From: Mucilaginibacter sp. cycad4
GTDB lineage: Bacteria; Bacteroidota; Bacteroidia; Sphingobacteriales; Sphingobacteriaceae
Reading direction: 5' to 3'
NCBI RefSeq assembly: GCF_034263275.1
Contig: NZ_CP139559.1
Location: 6,572,001-6,636,000 of the forward strand
Length of the DNA stretch: 64,000 nucleotides
This document shows, one piece after another, positions 42,374 to 52,387 of this stretch. Position numbers and translations under genes: made by a program. Positions within the stretch are counted from its first letter, which is position 1, and every line of letters begins with the position of its first letter. The notes under the pieces were generated by a model. The model was not told the DNA's origin. It was given only the letters and a program-made list of their open reading frames with translations, and did no database searches.

Positions 42374-45214
42374 ATGCACTTCAAAATATTTATAATTGGT
42401 GTTTTAAGCTTTTTTTTGTCACAAATTCAAGTACTATACGCACAAATAAAACCCGCTTCTACCTCTATTCAGATTTTTGGCGCCTGCCAGAATTGTAGTA
42501 CCGTTAACCAAACTCAAAAAACTACAGTTAATGTCGCTTCAAAAATTAATGTCAGCAGCAATAAACGGGTTCCAGATGTACTTTCCGCAATCCGCACAAA
42601 TGCTGCGGCTCCTCAAGTGCAGTATTCTGGTAATTTCTTTACGGTTAGCACATCATATGGCATTCCATCCGCTTCAACCAGCATTACTGTAACCGGTAGT
42701 AATTTGCAGGGCGGCATTACTGTTACTGCAGCTAATGGGTTTGAGGTAAGTGTTGATAACATTAATTTTACAAATAGCATTGCCGTGGGAGCCGCCGGTT
42801 CGGTATCTGCTACCGTATATATCAGACTATCGGGAAAAGTTAATGTAGGCCAATACAATGGTAATTTTACATTGGCTACAGCAGGGGCGCAAGACCAGGT
42901 TGTAAATATATCGCGGGGTACGGTTGTGCCGACCCAATTAAATGTATGGGGAAAGGTTGTTAAAGTATATGGCGATGAATTTCCGGTAACTGTTTTATTC
43001 TCCAAGGGTGATCCGGGGTTTATTACCAATATGCCCGGTTTACAAAATGGCAACACCGCCAAATCCATCAAATTTACTTTTAGTGGAGGCCGGGCTGCTA
43101 CCGATCCGGTCGGCGATTACTCGGATAAGGTTTCGTTGTCCGACTTTCAGGGCGAAAATGGATTTTTAGCCAGCAATTATGATATCCATTATAATGGAAC
43201 AAATCAAATGAATATCGTTCCGGCTCCGCTCACTATTACGGCTACCGAAGTAACTAAAGCCTATGGTACAACGCTCAGCGATGGGCCAAAATCGGATGGG
43301 TTCAGTTCTGTCGGATTAAAGAATTTTGAAAACATAGGCAATGTAACCATGCATTATGGTGCTGGTGCTGAAGCTTCGGCCGCGGTAGGCACTTATCCAC
43401 TTTCCGTCATTCCAATCGGTGCCGGAGGCGGAACATTTTTGCCCGGCAATTATGATATTACTTATCAGTCTGCCGATTTAAAAGTACTGCCGACAGGCCC
43501 AATATTGCACGACCTTGGGCAATTATACACTATGCAAATCGTTTATGGCGATGGTGTCGGGTCGTCGTCTGCCAAAATACGTGTCTCGGGCGAGTATCTT
43601 ACTGATAATGTTATTGTAAACGCACCGGATGGATTTATTATTAGCCTTGATGACAGAAACTTCGGCAAAACGGTTCAATTATCACCAAATGCTTCCGGAG
43701 CTATACCGGGGGCCACCATTTATATCAGGTTAATGCCTACCGCACAGGTTAAACAAACCTATGATAGTAACGTAATATTTACTACAGCCGGAACAAGTTT
43801 AACCGCACATGTGGTAGGTACGGTTATTCCGGCCCCGCTTACTATAACCGTTATCAATGTAACCAAGCCTTATGGCACCACACTTGCCAATATCCCGTCG
43901 ACAAGCAATTTTACAGTTTTGGGGTTAAAAAATAATGAAACGGTAGGCACCATCGCTATAAAATATAGCGATGGTGCACAGGCAACAGCAGCGCAGGGCT
44001 TTTACTCGGGTTCGGTTATACCTTATAATGCGGGTGGCGGCACGTTCTCGCCGGATAATTACACAATAACATATTTACCCGCCGATTTAACTGTTGGTCC
44101 GCCGGCACCGTCTATATCTTATGCGGGGCAGCAGGTAACACTTCAAACGGTATATGGTACAGCTTCAATGGCGCAGGGTATCGATATTTCAGGCTCTAAT
44201 CTTACGGGTAATATTATCGTAACAGCGCCGTCAGGTTTCCAGGTAAGCAACGATAATAATATTTTTAATAACTCTGTTACGCTGTCGCCGGTAGGCGGTT
44301 CAGCTTCTTCAATGGTTTATATCAGGTTAACTTCAGATGCCACGGCTGGTAATCATACCAGTAATTTGAACGCGAGTTCTGCGGGCGCACAGGATCTTGT
44401 AATACCGGTTATTGGCAACGTCACACCCGCTCCGCTCGTTGTTAAAGCAATACCGGTTCTTAAAATTTATGGGGAAAAATTAGTTAATGGTAGTTCTGCT
44501 AATTTTGATGAGATAGGGCTTAAAAACGGAGAAACTATTAACAGTGTCACGCTTAACTACGGTGAAGGAGGTAACGCTGCTGCGCATACCGGTGTTTATG
44601 ATTTATCAATAACCCCGTCGGGGGCTACCGGAGGCACTTTTAACCCGGATAATTACATAATACAGTATGTTCCTGGTGCAATAACGATCAATAAAGCGCC
44701 CCTAACCATTAAAGCTGACGATTTATCGAAGGCGTTCCTCAAATCTAATCCAACTTTAACAGTAACCTATACAGGTTTTGTTAATAATGACGGGCCTGCG
44801 CAAATAATACAACAACCTGTAATTAGTACAACCGCCGAAACCAGTTCAAACCCTGGTAAATACCCAATAATAGTTAGTGGTGCCCAATCAGATGATTATA
44901 TTATCAGTTATATTCCCGGTGAACTGACAGTTTTTTTATCGTCGAAAGACATTAAAATATATAACACCTTTACCCCTAATGGTGATGGGGTTAACGATCA
45001 GTGGATTATTAACGATTTGCAATACTACTCAAATTGTACAGTAGATATTTTTAACCGTTATGGGTTGCAAATATATTTTTCAAGAGGCTACAGTCATCCC
45101 TGGGATGGTACTTACAAAGGAAAACCAGTGCCGACAGGTAGCTATTATTACGTTATTAACCCTAATGATGGAACAGCAAATAAGTTTGCTGGTTACCTGA
45201 CTGTTTTAAGATAA
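42374..45214 (+). CDS. Secreted MBG-repeat protein with T9SS type B C-terminal domain
   Basis: A 946-residue surface protein. A signal peptide (ending SQIQVLYAQ) is followed by alternating modules: Ig-like units at about 77-180, 376-475 and 579-680, and MBG units at about 190-282, 284-373, 486-575, 686-774 and 775-853, each with APLTI and KxYG..L...GLKN..T. motifs. The C-terminal 90 residues begin IYNTFTPNGDGVNDQW and end SYYYVINPNDGTANKFAGYLTVLR, the gliding_CTERM sorting signal that routes cargo through type IX secretion. Function is probably adhesion; this is inference from the architecture. Confidence 0.88.
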   Translation: MHFKIFIIGVLSFFLSQIQVLYAQIKPASTSIQIFGACQNCSTVNQTQKTTVNVASKINVSSNKRVPDVLSAIRTNAAAPQVQYSGNFFTVSTSYGIPSASTSITVTGSNLQGGITVTAANGFEVSVDNINFTNSIAVGAAGSVSATVYIRLSGKVNVGQYNGNFTLATAGAQDQVVNISRGTVVPTQLNVWGKVVKVYGDEFPVTVLFSKGDPGFITNMPGLQNGNTAKSIKFTFSGGRAATDPVGDYSDKVSLSDFQGENGFLASNYDIHYNGTNQMNIVPAPLTITATEVTKAYGTTLSDGPKSDGFSSVGLKNFENIGNVTMHYGAGAEASAAVGTYPLSVIPIGAGGGTFLPGNYDITYQSADLKVLPTGPILHDLGQLYTMQIVYGDGVGSSSAKIRVSGEYLTDNVIVNAPDGFIISLDDRNFGKTVQLSPNASGAIPGATIYIRLMPTAQVKQTYDSNVIFTTAGTSLTAHVVGTVIPAPLTITVINVTKPYGTTLANIPSTSNFTVLGLKNNETVGTIAIKYSDGAQATAAQGFYSGSVIPYNAGGGTFSPDNYTITYLPADLTVGPPAPSISYAGQQVTLQTVYGTASMAQGIDISGSNLTGNIIVTAPSGFQVSNDNNIFNNSVTLSPVGGSASSMVYIRLTSDATAGNHTSNLNASSAGAQDLVIPVIGNVTPAPLVVKAIPVLKIYGEKLVNGSSANFDEIGLKNGETINSVTLNYGEGGNAAAHTGVYDLSITPSGATGGTFNPDNYIIQYVPGAITINKAPLTIKADDLSKAFLKSNPTLTVTYTGFVNNDGPAQIIQQPVISTTAETSSNPGKYPIIVSGAQSDDYIISYIPGELTVFLSSKDIKIYNTFTPNGDGVNDQWIINDLQYYSNCTVDIFNRYGLQIYFSRGYSHPWDGTYKGKPVPTGSYYYVINPNDGTANKFAGYLTVLR

Positions 45215-45519
45215 TATATTTATAAGGTGTCGTTGTATTTTGACTGATTTGAACATTTAACACTCGGCTTTAAATAATAACATTATTTATTACTTAATTT
45301 ATTGGCAGCGGATATCGGTTATTGTATCGCATTTTTTTGTCAATGCTTTAACCTATGCTGAGTCCTACTTTAAAATTGGTGATCATTGCCTGTTTTTTTA
45401 ATAACCTGCCCATTGGCCTACGTCATTATGCGAAAAATGGTTGAATAATTATGCTTATCGTATTGATTTGCCGTTATCACCATTTGTGACCTTTACTTAT
45501 TCTGGTTAAAGAGGTTTTA
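45215..45519. other. Intergenic stretch with no supported feature
   Basis: About 305 bases after the MBG protein. There are AT-rich runs and a weak AAATAAT/ATTATTT hairpin near 45269-45285, but no ORF, RNA or repeat I can support. Confidence 0.5.
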
Positions 45520-45711
45520 TTGCGCTGCAATGAAATAAAGTCATTATTGGGTCTGTCCGAAAATGATTTTTGGTCAGACCTCCCAATGCCGGTTCAACAA
45601 GCTATTGATAAAGCAAAAAATCAGCTCGATCAGGGCGAAGGTACTCCTCACAAAGAAGTGATGGCTAAAATAAAATCCCGTTTTCTGAATAATCTCACCC
45701 ACAATTCGTAA
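45520..45711 (+). CDS. Antitoxin-like small ORF without a partner
   Basis: A 63-residue frame whose middle part (LPMPVQQAIDKAKNQLDQGEGTPHKEVMAKIK) resembles the C-termini of RelB/ParD-like addiction-module antitoxins. The only early start is TTG (45520); the frame is open back to 45490, so the true start is unclear. No toxin-like ORF follows before glyA. It may be a relic or a stand-alone regulator. Confidence 0.4.
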   Translation: MRCNEIKSLLGLSENDFWSDLPMPVQQAIDKAKNQLDQGEGTPHKEVMAKIKSRFLNNLTHNS

Positions 45712-45826
45712 GTGGTTTACGATCATTGTGTTTGGATAAAGCTTTCTGATAATTTATTTGCCATAAGCGCCTGAGCGGCAAATAATATTGTGTTTACTTT
45801 TAATTAAGTAAAATCTACCATTGCTT

Positions 45827-45861
45827 ACATCTCAAATCTAATATCTCACATCTCAAATCTA
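45827..45861 (+). repeat. Direct repeat upstream of glyA
   Basis: ACATCTCAAATCTA occurs at 45827-45840 and 45848-45861, with a partial ATATCTC between. A variant -7 box TAACTTAG lies next at 45872-45879. Confidence 0.6.
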
Positions 45862-45897
45862 TCTTTTTCGCTAACTTAGCGCCGTTAAAAACACACA

Positions 45898-47184
45898 ATG
45901 AAAAGAGACAAACTGATATTTAAGCTATTGGATGAAGAGCAGCAACGCCAGGAAGAGGGCATTGAGCTTATAGCATCTGAGAATTTTGTAAGCAGGCAGG
46001 TTATGGAAGCTGCAGGTTCTGTTGCAACTAACAAATATGCCGAAGGTTTACCGGGCAAGCGCTATTATGGCGGCTGCCAGGTGGTTGACGAAATTGAAAC
46101 CATAGCTATTGAACGCGCTAAGCAATTGTTTAACGCCGAGTGGGTTAATGTACAACCGCATTCTGGTGCACAGGCAAACGCGGCGGTGATGCTTGCAATA
46201 CTGCAGCCGGGCGATAAAATATTAGGGTTTGATCTTTCACATGGTGGTCACTTAACACACGGTTCGCCGGTTAACTTTTCGGGTAAATTATATGAGCCTC
46301 ATTTTTATGGGGTTAAAAAAGAAACCGGCTTGGTTGATTATGACCAGCTTAAAGAAGTAGCACTGCGCGAAAAACCGAAACTGATCATTGCCGGTGCTTC
46401 GGCATACTCGCGTGATTGGGATTATGAGTTTATCCGTAAGGTAGCTGATGAGGTTGGTGCTTTGGTACTGGCCGATATTTCACATCCGGCAGGCTTAATT
46501 GCCCGCGGTTTATTGACCGATCCGCTTCCGCATTGCCACATCGTTACTACCACTACCCACAAAACTTTGCGTGGTCCGCGCGGTGGTTTAATTATGATGG
46601 GTAAGGATTTTGAAAACCCATTTGGCATTAAAACTCCAAAAGGCGAAATCAGGATGATGTCGTCATTGTTGGATATGGCTGTATTCCCGGGTACGCAAGG
46701 TGGTCCGCTTGAGCACATCATTGCTGCTAAAGCAGTAGCTTTTGGTGAAGCTTTGAGCGAAAACTACATGAAATATATAGTACAGGTTAAAAAGAATGCC
46801 GAAGCTATGGCCGAAGCATTTGTGAAACTTGGCTACCAGATTATATCAGGCGGTACGGATAACCACTTAATGCTGATCGATCTTCGTAATAAAAATATTA
46901 CAGGTAAAGCTGCTGAAAATGCTTTGGTAACTGCCGATATCACCGTGAATAAAAACATGGTGCCATATGATGATAAATCTCCATTTGTAACTTCAGGTAT
47001 CCGCGTAGGTACTGCGGCTATCACCACCCGCGGGATGAAGGAAAAACATATGGAACATATTGTTGAATTGATAGATGCCGTAATTTCTGATCCTGAAAAT
47101 GAACATTCTATCAAGAAAATCCGTAAAAGGGTTCACAAGTTAATGTACGACTTCCCGTTGTACAGAGATAAGGATTCGGAATAA
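45898..47184 (+). CDS. glyA: Serine hydroxymethyltransferase
   Basis: A 428-residue PLP enzyme that interconverts serine and glycine while loading one-carbon units onto tetrahydrofolate. The PLP lysine is K222 in TTTHKTLRGPRGG; IELIASENFVS and NVQPHSGAQAN are further family motifs, and the C-terminal TSGIRVGTAAITTRGM is intact. The hybrid histidine kinase starts 2 bases after its stop, so the two genes probably share a transcript. Confidence 0.97.
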   Translation: MKRDKLIFKLLDEEQQRQEEGIELIASENFVSRQVMEAAGSVATNKYAEGLPGKRYYGGCQVVDEIETIAIERAKQLFNAEWVNVQPHSGAQANAAVMLAILQPGDKILGFDLSHGGHLTHGSPVNFSGKLYEPHFYGVKKETGLVDYDQLKEVALREKPKLIIAGASAYSRDWDYEFIRKVADEVGALVLADISHPAGLIARGLLTDPLPHCHIVTTTTHKTLRGPRGGLIMMGKDFENPFGIKTPKGEIRMMSSLLDMAVFPGTQGGPLEHIIAAKAVAFGEALSENYMKYIVQVKKNAEAMAEAFVKLGYQIISGGTDNHLMLIDLRNKNITGKAAENALVTADITVNKNMVPYDDKSPFVTSGIRVGTAAITTRGMKEKHMEHIVELIDAVISDPENEHSIKKIRKRVHKLMYDFPLYRDKDSE

Positions 47185-47186
47185 AA

Positions 47187-50100
47187 ATGACACTAAGGCA
47201 GGAAGATCCATCAAGCATAGAAGATAAGCGTTTAGCCGCGCTTAGATCATACAATGTTTTGGATACCATGCCCGAGAAGGAATACGACGCAATTACGCGT
47301 TTGGCTTCCTATATATGCCAGGTACCGGTAGCGCTGATATCGCTGCTTGATGCCGAAAGGCAGTGGTTTAAATCAACATACGGCGTCGACGTGGGGGAAA
47401 CACCCCGCGCCGACGCTTTTTGCAACCGCACTATCCAGTCCGACACGCTTCTTGAAATAACCGACTCTAAAGCCGATGAGGAGTTTAAGGATAACCCCAT
47501 AGCCAATGAAATGGGCGTACGCTTTTATGCCGGCGCCCCATTGATTGATCCGGATGGCCACAGGCTTGGCTCATTATGCGTGATTGATACCAAGCCGCGT
47601 AAGCTCACGGCCGAACAGCGTGATGCGCTGCGTACGCTGGCCGATGAGGTCATGTCGCACCTGCTGCTCCGAAAACAGAAGCTTGAACTGGAGCGAAACC
47701 TGAAAAGCCACCAGGAATTTCATGACCTTTTTGATAGCTCGCCCGATATCCATTGCATCATGGACAGGGATTTTAACATCGAGCAAATCAACCGCTCTGC
47801 CAAACCGGTTTTGGGTTATTTAGCTGCTGAGGTTATCGGCAAGCCCATCTGGAGTTTTTTCCTTGAAGAAGAACAGGCAAAATCGCTGTCGGTCCTGAAA
47901 AAAGGGTTAGGCAGGCAGCAACGCCATTTTGAAATAGAAGCAAATATTATAACACCATCGGGCGATATTAAATGCATTAGCTGGTCGGTGACTTTTAAAA
48001 GTGATAAATGGTTTGCCAGCGGGCGCGATATCAGCTATCAAAAAAAAGTAGCTGATGACCTGGCATTACTATCATTGGTAGCAAGTAAAGTTACCAGTGG
48101 TGTAGTGATCAGCAACGCGGCAGATGAGGTAATATGGACCAACGAAGCTTTTGAGCAGATAACAGGCTACAGCCAGGCCGATGTGGAGAACCGACGTTTG
48201 CGCGATGTGCTTAAAGGCGCACCACTGGATGCCGAAGCTGTAAAACGGCTGGATGAAGCCATCCGCAACCAGATATCCTACGAAGTAGATTTGCTGATTG
48301 ATAAGAAAGATGGCGAACCGGTATGGATCTCGGTATTTAACTCGGTAATCCGCGATAGCGCCGGGCAAACAGATAAATTCATCAGGGTTATTATTGACAT
48401 AACCCAGCGTAAAAAGATAGAGCAGGAACTGGGGATCCTGTCTTTCGCGGCCCGTAAATCGCCAAGCGGCATCCTGATCCGCAGTAATACGGGCGAGGTG
48501 ATCTGGATGAATGAAGCCCTGGAGAATATAACAGGTTATACGCTTGATGAAATGCGTGGTAAAATGTTTGGCACTATGCTGGTTGGCGAAGATACCGACC
48601 TTAACGTATTTAAGGCGGCAGTAAAGGCTGTAGAAGAGAAACGGGGATATGAGGTTGAAATAAAAGTTTATAAAAAGGACAAAACTCCCATCTGGATCTT
48701 TTTGTCAAATAGCCCTTTATTTAATGAAATAGGCAGTGTTGAACGGCAGATAGCTGTCATGGTTGACATTACCGAACGCAAGAAAACAGAAGAGCAGGTA
48801 ACCATGCTGTCGTTAGTGGCCAGCAGTACCGCAAGTGGCGTGGTAATTAACAACAGCGATGGTAAGGTTGAATGGGTAAATAAAGCCTTTGAGCAAATAA
48901 CCGGCTATAGTTTACTTGATGTAAAAGACAACCACCTTGGTGACGTGCTTAAAGGCGAGCTTACAGACGTATCTATCATTCAAAAGGCACGCGAGCTGTC
49001 CCGCAATAAGCAGTCATTCGAGGTTGACCTGCTGGTTTACCGCAAAGACAGGCAGCCTTTGTGGATCTCGGTGATCAACTCGGTGATCATTAACAGTAAG
49101 GGCGAGGTTGATAAATATATAGAGGTTATCATTGATATAACAGCTAAGAAAAAAGCCGAAATTGAACTGATCAATGCCCGTGAGGAAGCCGTGCAGTTGA
49201 GCCGCGCTAAGGATATGTTTATATCGGTAATGAGCCATGAAATCCGCACACCGCTGAATGCCGTAATTGGTATGTCACATTTGTTACTGGAGGATAATCC
49301 GCTCGATGGGCAAAAGGAGAACCTTAATATCCTGAAATTCTCGGCCGAAAACCTGATGACCCTGATCAACGATGTGCTTGATTTTGCCAAGATTGAAACC
49401 GGCAATGTTGAGCTGGAAAAGGAGCGGGTTAATTTAACCGAGCTTGTTCAAAGTATAACAAGCTCCATGCAATATAAAGCCGCCGAAAAAAATATATATA
49501 TTAGCAAAAGCATTGATGAGGCTATCCCCAAAGTAATTCTGGGCGATCGCACCCGGCTGATCCAGATATTATTAAACCTGGCTGGTAATGCCATTAAATT
49601 TACCGAAAAAGGTGGTGTTACCATCGATCTGAGAGTGATACAGGAAACAGAACAGGATGTGCGCATCAGGTTTGCCGTAATTGACACCGGCATAGGCATT
49701 GCCGCAAATAAACTGGGTACTATATTTGAGCAGTTTAAGCAGGCCGAACTTGATACTACACGCAAGTTTGGTGGTACCGGCCTTGGCCTTGCAATCAGCA
49801 AGCGGTTAATTGAACTGCATGACTCGCGTATAAATGTTGACAGCGTACCGGGGCAGGGATCAACATTTTGGTTTACCATAGGTTTTAAAAAAGGAGATTA
49901 CCAGTTAAACAGAAATAGTAATAACGTGGAAGAAGGACTTAAAATAAATGTTTTAGTAGTTGATGATAACCAGATAAACCGCCTGCTCATTAATAAAATA
50001 TTAAAGAAATGGGGCGCCAATGCCGATTTTGCCGAAAACGGGATTGAAGCTATTGAAAAGGTTGAAGCCAACCGCAGCTACAACGTGGTGCTGATGGATA

Positions 50101-50315
50101 TCCACATGCCCGAAATGGGTGGTTTGGAAGCCACAGGCATTATCCGCGCTAAAACAGAAACTTATTTCCAGCAATTACCAATCATTGCCCTTACGGCCTC
50201 TATGCTCAGCAATCAAATGGGTGAGATTAACGATGCCGGAATGAATGATTACATTCTTAAACCCTTCGACCCGAGGGTTCTGTACGATAAATTAAGCAGG
50301 TACCAGCAGCAGTAA
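47187..50315 (+). CDS. Soluble hybrid histidine kinase: GAF, four PAS, HisKA, HATPase, receiver
   Basis: A 1042-residue cytosolic sensor kinase with no transmembrane helix. Order: GAF (about 25-160), PAS1 (178-285), PAS2 (292-407), PAS3 (415-530), PAS4 (540-655), HisKA with the phospho-accepting H684 in MSHEIRTPLN, HATPase with N-box NLAGNAIKF near 797 and DTGIGI/GGTGLGLAISK, and a receiver with D971 in VLMDIHMPEMGG. The sensor PAS units are similar to one another; PAS2 and PAS4 share SLVAS..(T)SGVVI and ITGYS, so they arose by internal duplication. It sits 2 bases after glyA. The ligand is unknown and no separate response regulator is nearby. Confidence 0.93.
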   Translation: MTLRQEDPSSIEDKRLAALRSYNVLDTMPEKEYDAITRLASYICQVPVALISLLDAERQWFKSTYGVDVGETPRADAFCNRTIQSDTLLEITDSKADEEFKDNPIANEMGVRFYAGAPLIDPDGHRLGSLCVIDTKPRKLTAEQRDALRTLADEVMSHLLLRKQKLELERNLKSHQEFHDLFDSSPDIHCIMDRDFNIEQINRSAKPVLGYLAAEVIGKPIWSFFLEEEQAKSLSVLKKGLGRQQRHFEIEANIITPSGDIKCISWSVTFKSDKWFASGRDISYQKKVADDLALLSLVASKVTSGVVISNAADEVIWTNEAFEQITGYSQADVENRRLRDVLKGAPLDAEAVKRLDEAIRNQISYEVDLLIDKKDGEPVWISVFNSVIRDSAGQTDKFIRVIIDITQRKKIEQELGILSFAARKSPSGILIRSNTGEVIWMNEALENITGYTLDEMRGKMFGTMLVGEDTDLNVFKAAVKAVEEKRGYEVEIKVYKKDKTPIWIFLSNSPLFNEIGSVERQIAVMVDITERKKTEEQVTMLSLVASSTASGVVINNSDGKVEWVNKAFEQITGYSLLDVKDNHLGDVLKGELTDVSIIQKARELSRNKQSFEVDLLVYRKDRQPLWISVINSVIINSKGEVDKYIEVIIDITAKKKAEIELINAREEAVQLSRAKDMFISVMSHEIRTPLNAVIGMSHLLLEDNPLDGQKENLNILKFSAENLMTLINDVLDFAKIETGNVELEKERVNLTELVQSITSSMQYKAAEKNIYISKSIDEAIPKVILGDRTRLIQILLNLAGNAIKFTEKGGVTIDLRVIQETEQDVRIRFAVIDTGIGIAANKLGTIFEQFKQAELDTTRKFGGTGLGLAISKRLIELHDSRINVDSVPGQGSTFWFTIGFKKGDYQLNRNSNNVEEGLKINVLVVDDNQINRLLINKILKKWGANADFAENGIEAIEKVEANRSYNVVLMDIHMPEMGGLEATGIIRAKTETYFQQLPIIALTASMLSNQMGEINDAGMNDYILKPFDPRVLYDKLSRYQQQ

Positions 50316-50408
50316 CCCTAACCCTAACCCGCTGGAGGGAAACAGTCCCACCCAACCCTCCCCGGAAGGGAGGGCTTTGAAAAGAAAGATTCAGGTGAAA
50401 AGAAAAAG

Positions 50409-50427
50409 TCTCCCCTTCCGGGGGAGA
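50409..50427 (-). terminator. Intrinsic terminator of comF
   Basis: TCTCCCC (50409-50415) pairs with GGGGAGA (50421-50427). On the minus strand the tail is CTTTTTCTTTT. A second GC hairpin CCCTCCC/GGGAGGG at 50356-50374 serves the convergent hybrid kinase gene less convincingly. Confidence 0.6.
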
Positions 50428-50442
50428 TTTAGAGGGGGCCTT

Positions 50443-51141
50443 CTACACCGCATAAGCTATCGCAGCTATGCTCAACTTCAACCCAGGAACTTTCAACAAC
50501 TCCGCGCCGCAGGCTTCAAGGGTTGAGCCGGTGGTTACTATATCGTCAACTAATAAAACGTGTTTACCTTCAAGTGCAGCCGGATCTTTAACGGCGAATA
50601 CATTCTGCATATTCTCAAACCGGGCAAAGCGCGACCGCTGGGTTTGCGTTTTGGTAGCCACCGTACGTATAAGGCTCTGCTCATCAACAACCGCTTTTAA
50701 TTTTTCGGCAACACCATAAGCAAAGCAGGCACTTTGGTTATAGCCGCGTTCGCGCAGGCGGCGTTTATGCAACGGAACGGGAATAATTACATCTACCGTA
50801 TTAAAAATGTCATTTGCAACCAGCTGTGCCCCCGCTATATTGCCCAGCAAATTGCCAATCTGGTGCATACCTTTGTATTTAAAATGGTGCATAAGGTTTT
50901 GGATCTTTCCTCCTTTATGGAAATAATAAAGCGCGTAGGCTGCTTCGACATTAACCTTGCCCCAAAATTGCTGTGCTACAATGTTGGCAGGCTGCTGGTG
51001 GAAATTGGTAAAAGGTAAATTAAAACGGCAATCGCTGCAAATAATATGCTCACCTGTTACTAAGATGGCCTGGCAGGCCGGGCAAAGTTCCGGGAACAGC
51101 AGGGCGGCAAAATCGGCAAGGTAGGCACGCAATAATTTCAT
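50443..51141 (-). CDS. comF: ComF family phosphoribosyltransferase-like protein
   Basis: A 232-residue protein. An N-terminal zinc-ribbon (CPACQAI ... ICSDCR) is followed by a type I PRT fold whose PRPP loop is VLLVDDIVTTGSTLEACG. The segment RGYNQSACFAYGVAEKL is a ComF hallmark. ComF acts in DNA uptake in competent bacteria; related proteins have other roles, and no competence cluster is visible here. It follows rlmN by 23 bases. Confidence 0.9.
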   Translation of the reverse strand: MKLLRAYLADFAALLFPELCPACQAILVTGEHIICSDCRFNLPFTNFHQQPANIVAQQFWGKVNVEAAYALYYFHKGGKIQNLMHHFKYKGMHQIGNLLGNIAGAQLVANDIFNTVDVIIPVPLHKRRLRERGYNQSACFAYGVAEKLKAVVDEQSLIRTVATKTQTQRSRFARFENMQNVFAVKDPAALEGKHVLLVDDIVTTGSTLEACGAELLKVPGLKLSIAAIAYAV

Positions 51142-51164
51142 GCCCTCAATTTAATACGGATTTT

Positions 51165-52232
51165 TTAAACTTCGGCCAGTTTATCTTTTTCTTTGATGGC
51201 AAGCTGTCCGCAAGCAGCGTCGATGTCCTTGCCGCGGCTCCGGCGAAGGTGTGTATTAATGCCCTGTTTAGTGAGATAATCGGCAAATGCTTCAACTTTA
51301 TCTTCGCCGGCGTTGATATAGCTGGCAAAGGCAATCGGGTTATATTCAATGATGTTAACCTTGCAGGGCAGATGTTTGCAAAATTTGGCCAGTTCTATAG
51401 CGTCCTGGATGCCATCGTTTACACCGTCAAAAATAATATACTCATAAGTTACCGGGTTTTTGGTTTTAGCGTAATAGTATTTCAGCGCTTCGGCCAATGC
51501 TTTTAACGAGTTTTGCTCGTTGATGGGCATAATGGTATTGCGCTTTTCATCGTTTGCCGCATGCAGGGAAAGAGCAAGATTAAATTTCACCTGGTCATCG
51601 CCCAGTTTTTTGATCATTTTGGCGATGCCGGCTGTTGATACGGTAATGCGTTTGGCAGCCATATTAAGCCCGTCCTCGGAGGTGATGCGCTCTATCGACT
51701 TCATCATGTTGGCATAGTTAAGCAATGGCTCGCCCATGCCCATATAAACAATATTTGATAAAGGCTGATTGTAGTTTTCGCGCGCCTGCTGATCAATTAA
51801 AACCACCTGGTCGTAAATTTCGTCGGGGTTTAGGTTCCTTTTGCGCTCCATATAACCGGTGGCACAAAATTTACAGGTAAGGCTGCAACCCACCTGTGAT
51901 GATACACAGGCTGTCATACGGCCGGGAGTTGGAATTAAAACGCCCTCAATTAAGTGGTTATCATGTAAAATAAAAGAATTTTTTATAGTTTTATCAGCAC
52001 TAACCTGTGAAGAATTAATTTTTACATTATTAATTACAAAATTTGCATCCAGTTTAGCACGGAGTTCTTTTGAAATATTGCTCATCTCGTTGAAAGAAAA
52101 GCAAGATTTTTTCCAAAGCCATTCATACACCTGTTTTGCCCTGAAGCCTTTTTCATCCATACGGATAAAATGCTCCTGTAAAGCATTCAGGCTCAGGCTG
52201 CGGATGTCAATTTTATCTTTTGTATTGTTCAC
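51165..52232 (-). CDS. rlmN: 23S rRNA (adenine2503-C2)/tRNA methyltransferase RlmN
   Basis: A 355-residue radical SAM enzyme. The 4Fe-4S motif is C116-SLT-C120-KF-C123, and further conserved parts are GMGEPLLNY and the C-terminal RRSRGKDIDAACGQLA, whose Cys is the transient methyl carrier. The N-terminal accessory domain (about 10-90) is normal. The start is a GTG at 52232; the -7 box TACTTTTG ends 4 bases before it. It is the first gene of a pair with comF. Confidence 0.95.
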   Translation of the reverse strand: MNNTKDKIDIRSLSLNALQEHFIRMDEKGFRAKQVYEWLWKKSCFSFNEMSNISKELRAKLDANFVINNVKINSSQVSADKTIKNSFILHDNHLIEGVLIPTPGRMTACVSSQVGCSLTCKFCATGYMERKRNLNPDEIYDQVVLIDQQARENYNQPLSNIVYMGMGEPLLNYANMMKSIERITSEDGLNMAAKRITVSTAGIAKMIKKLGDDQVKFNLALSLHAANDEKRNTIMPINEQNSLKALAEALKYYYAKTKNPVTYEYIIFDGVNDGIQDAIELAKFCKHLPCKVNIIEYNPIAFASYINAGEDKVEAFADYLTKQGINTHLRRSRGKDIDAACGQLAIKEKDKLAEV

Positions 52233-52236
52233 AGTG

Positions 52237-52244
52237 CAAAAGTA
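52237..52244 (-). promoter_or_regulatory. -7 box of rlmN, 4 bases before its GTG start
   Basis: On the minus strand TACTTTTG matches TAnnTTTG and is followed by CACT-GTG. This supports the GTG start and suggests a leaderless mRNA. Confidence 0.5.
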
Positions 52245-52387
52245 CTTAAATTTAAAAAAATCTATCTTTTTTTAAAGTCATTCTTTTTGGCTAATAAAAA
52301 ACAATAACTAAAAGTTAATTGTACTTATTTTGCAGGACAGATTGTTTTGAAAAACGTTATGTGTTACGATACCAAGTTTAAATTTTA

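Noticed and set aside
50313..50331. Telomere-like TAACCCTAACCCTAACCC run
   Set aside because: Only three units, next to a GC-rich intergenic repeat on a bacterial chromosome; it fits the CCCTAA/CCCCCTAAAGGGGG repeat type seen at the S41 3' end, not a telomere.
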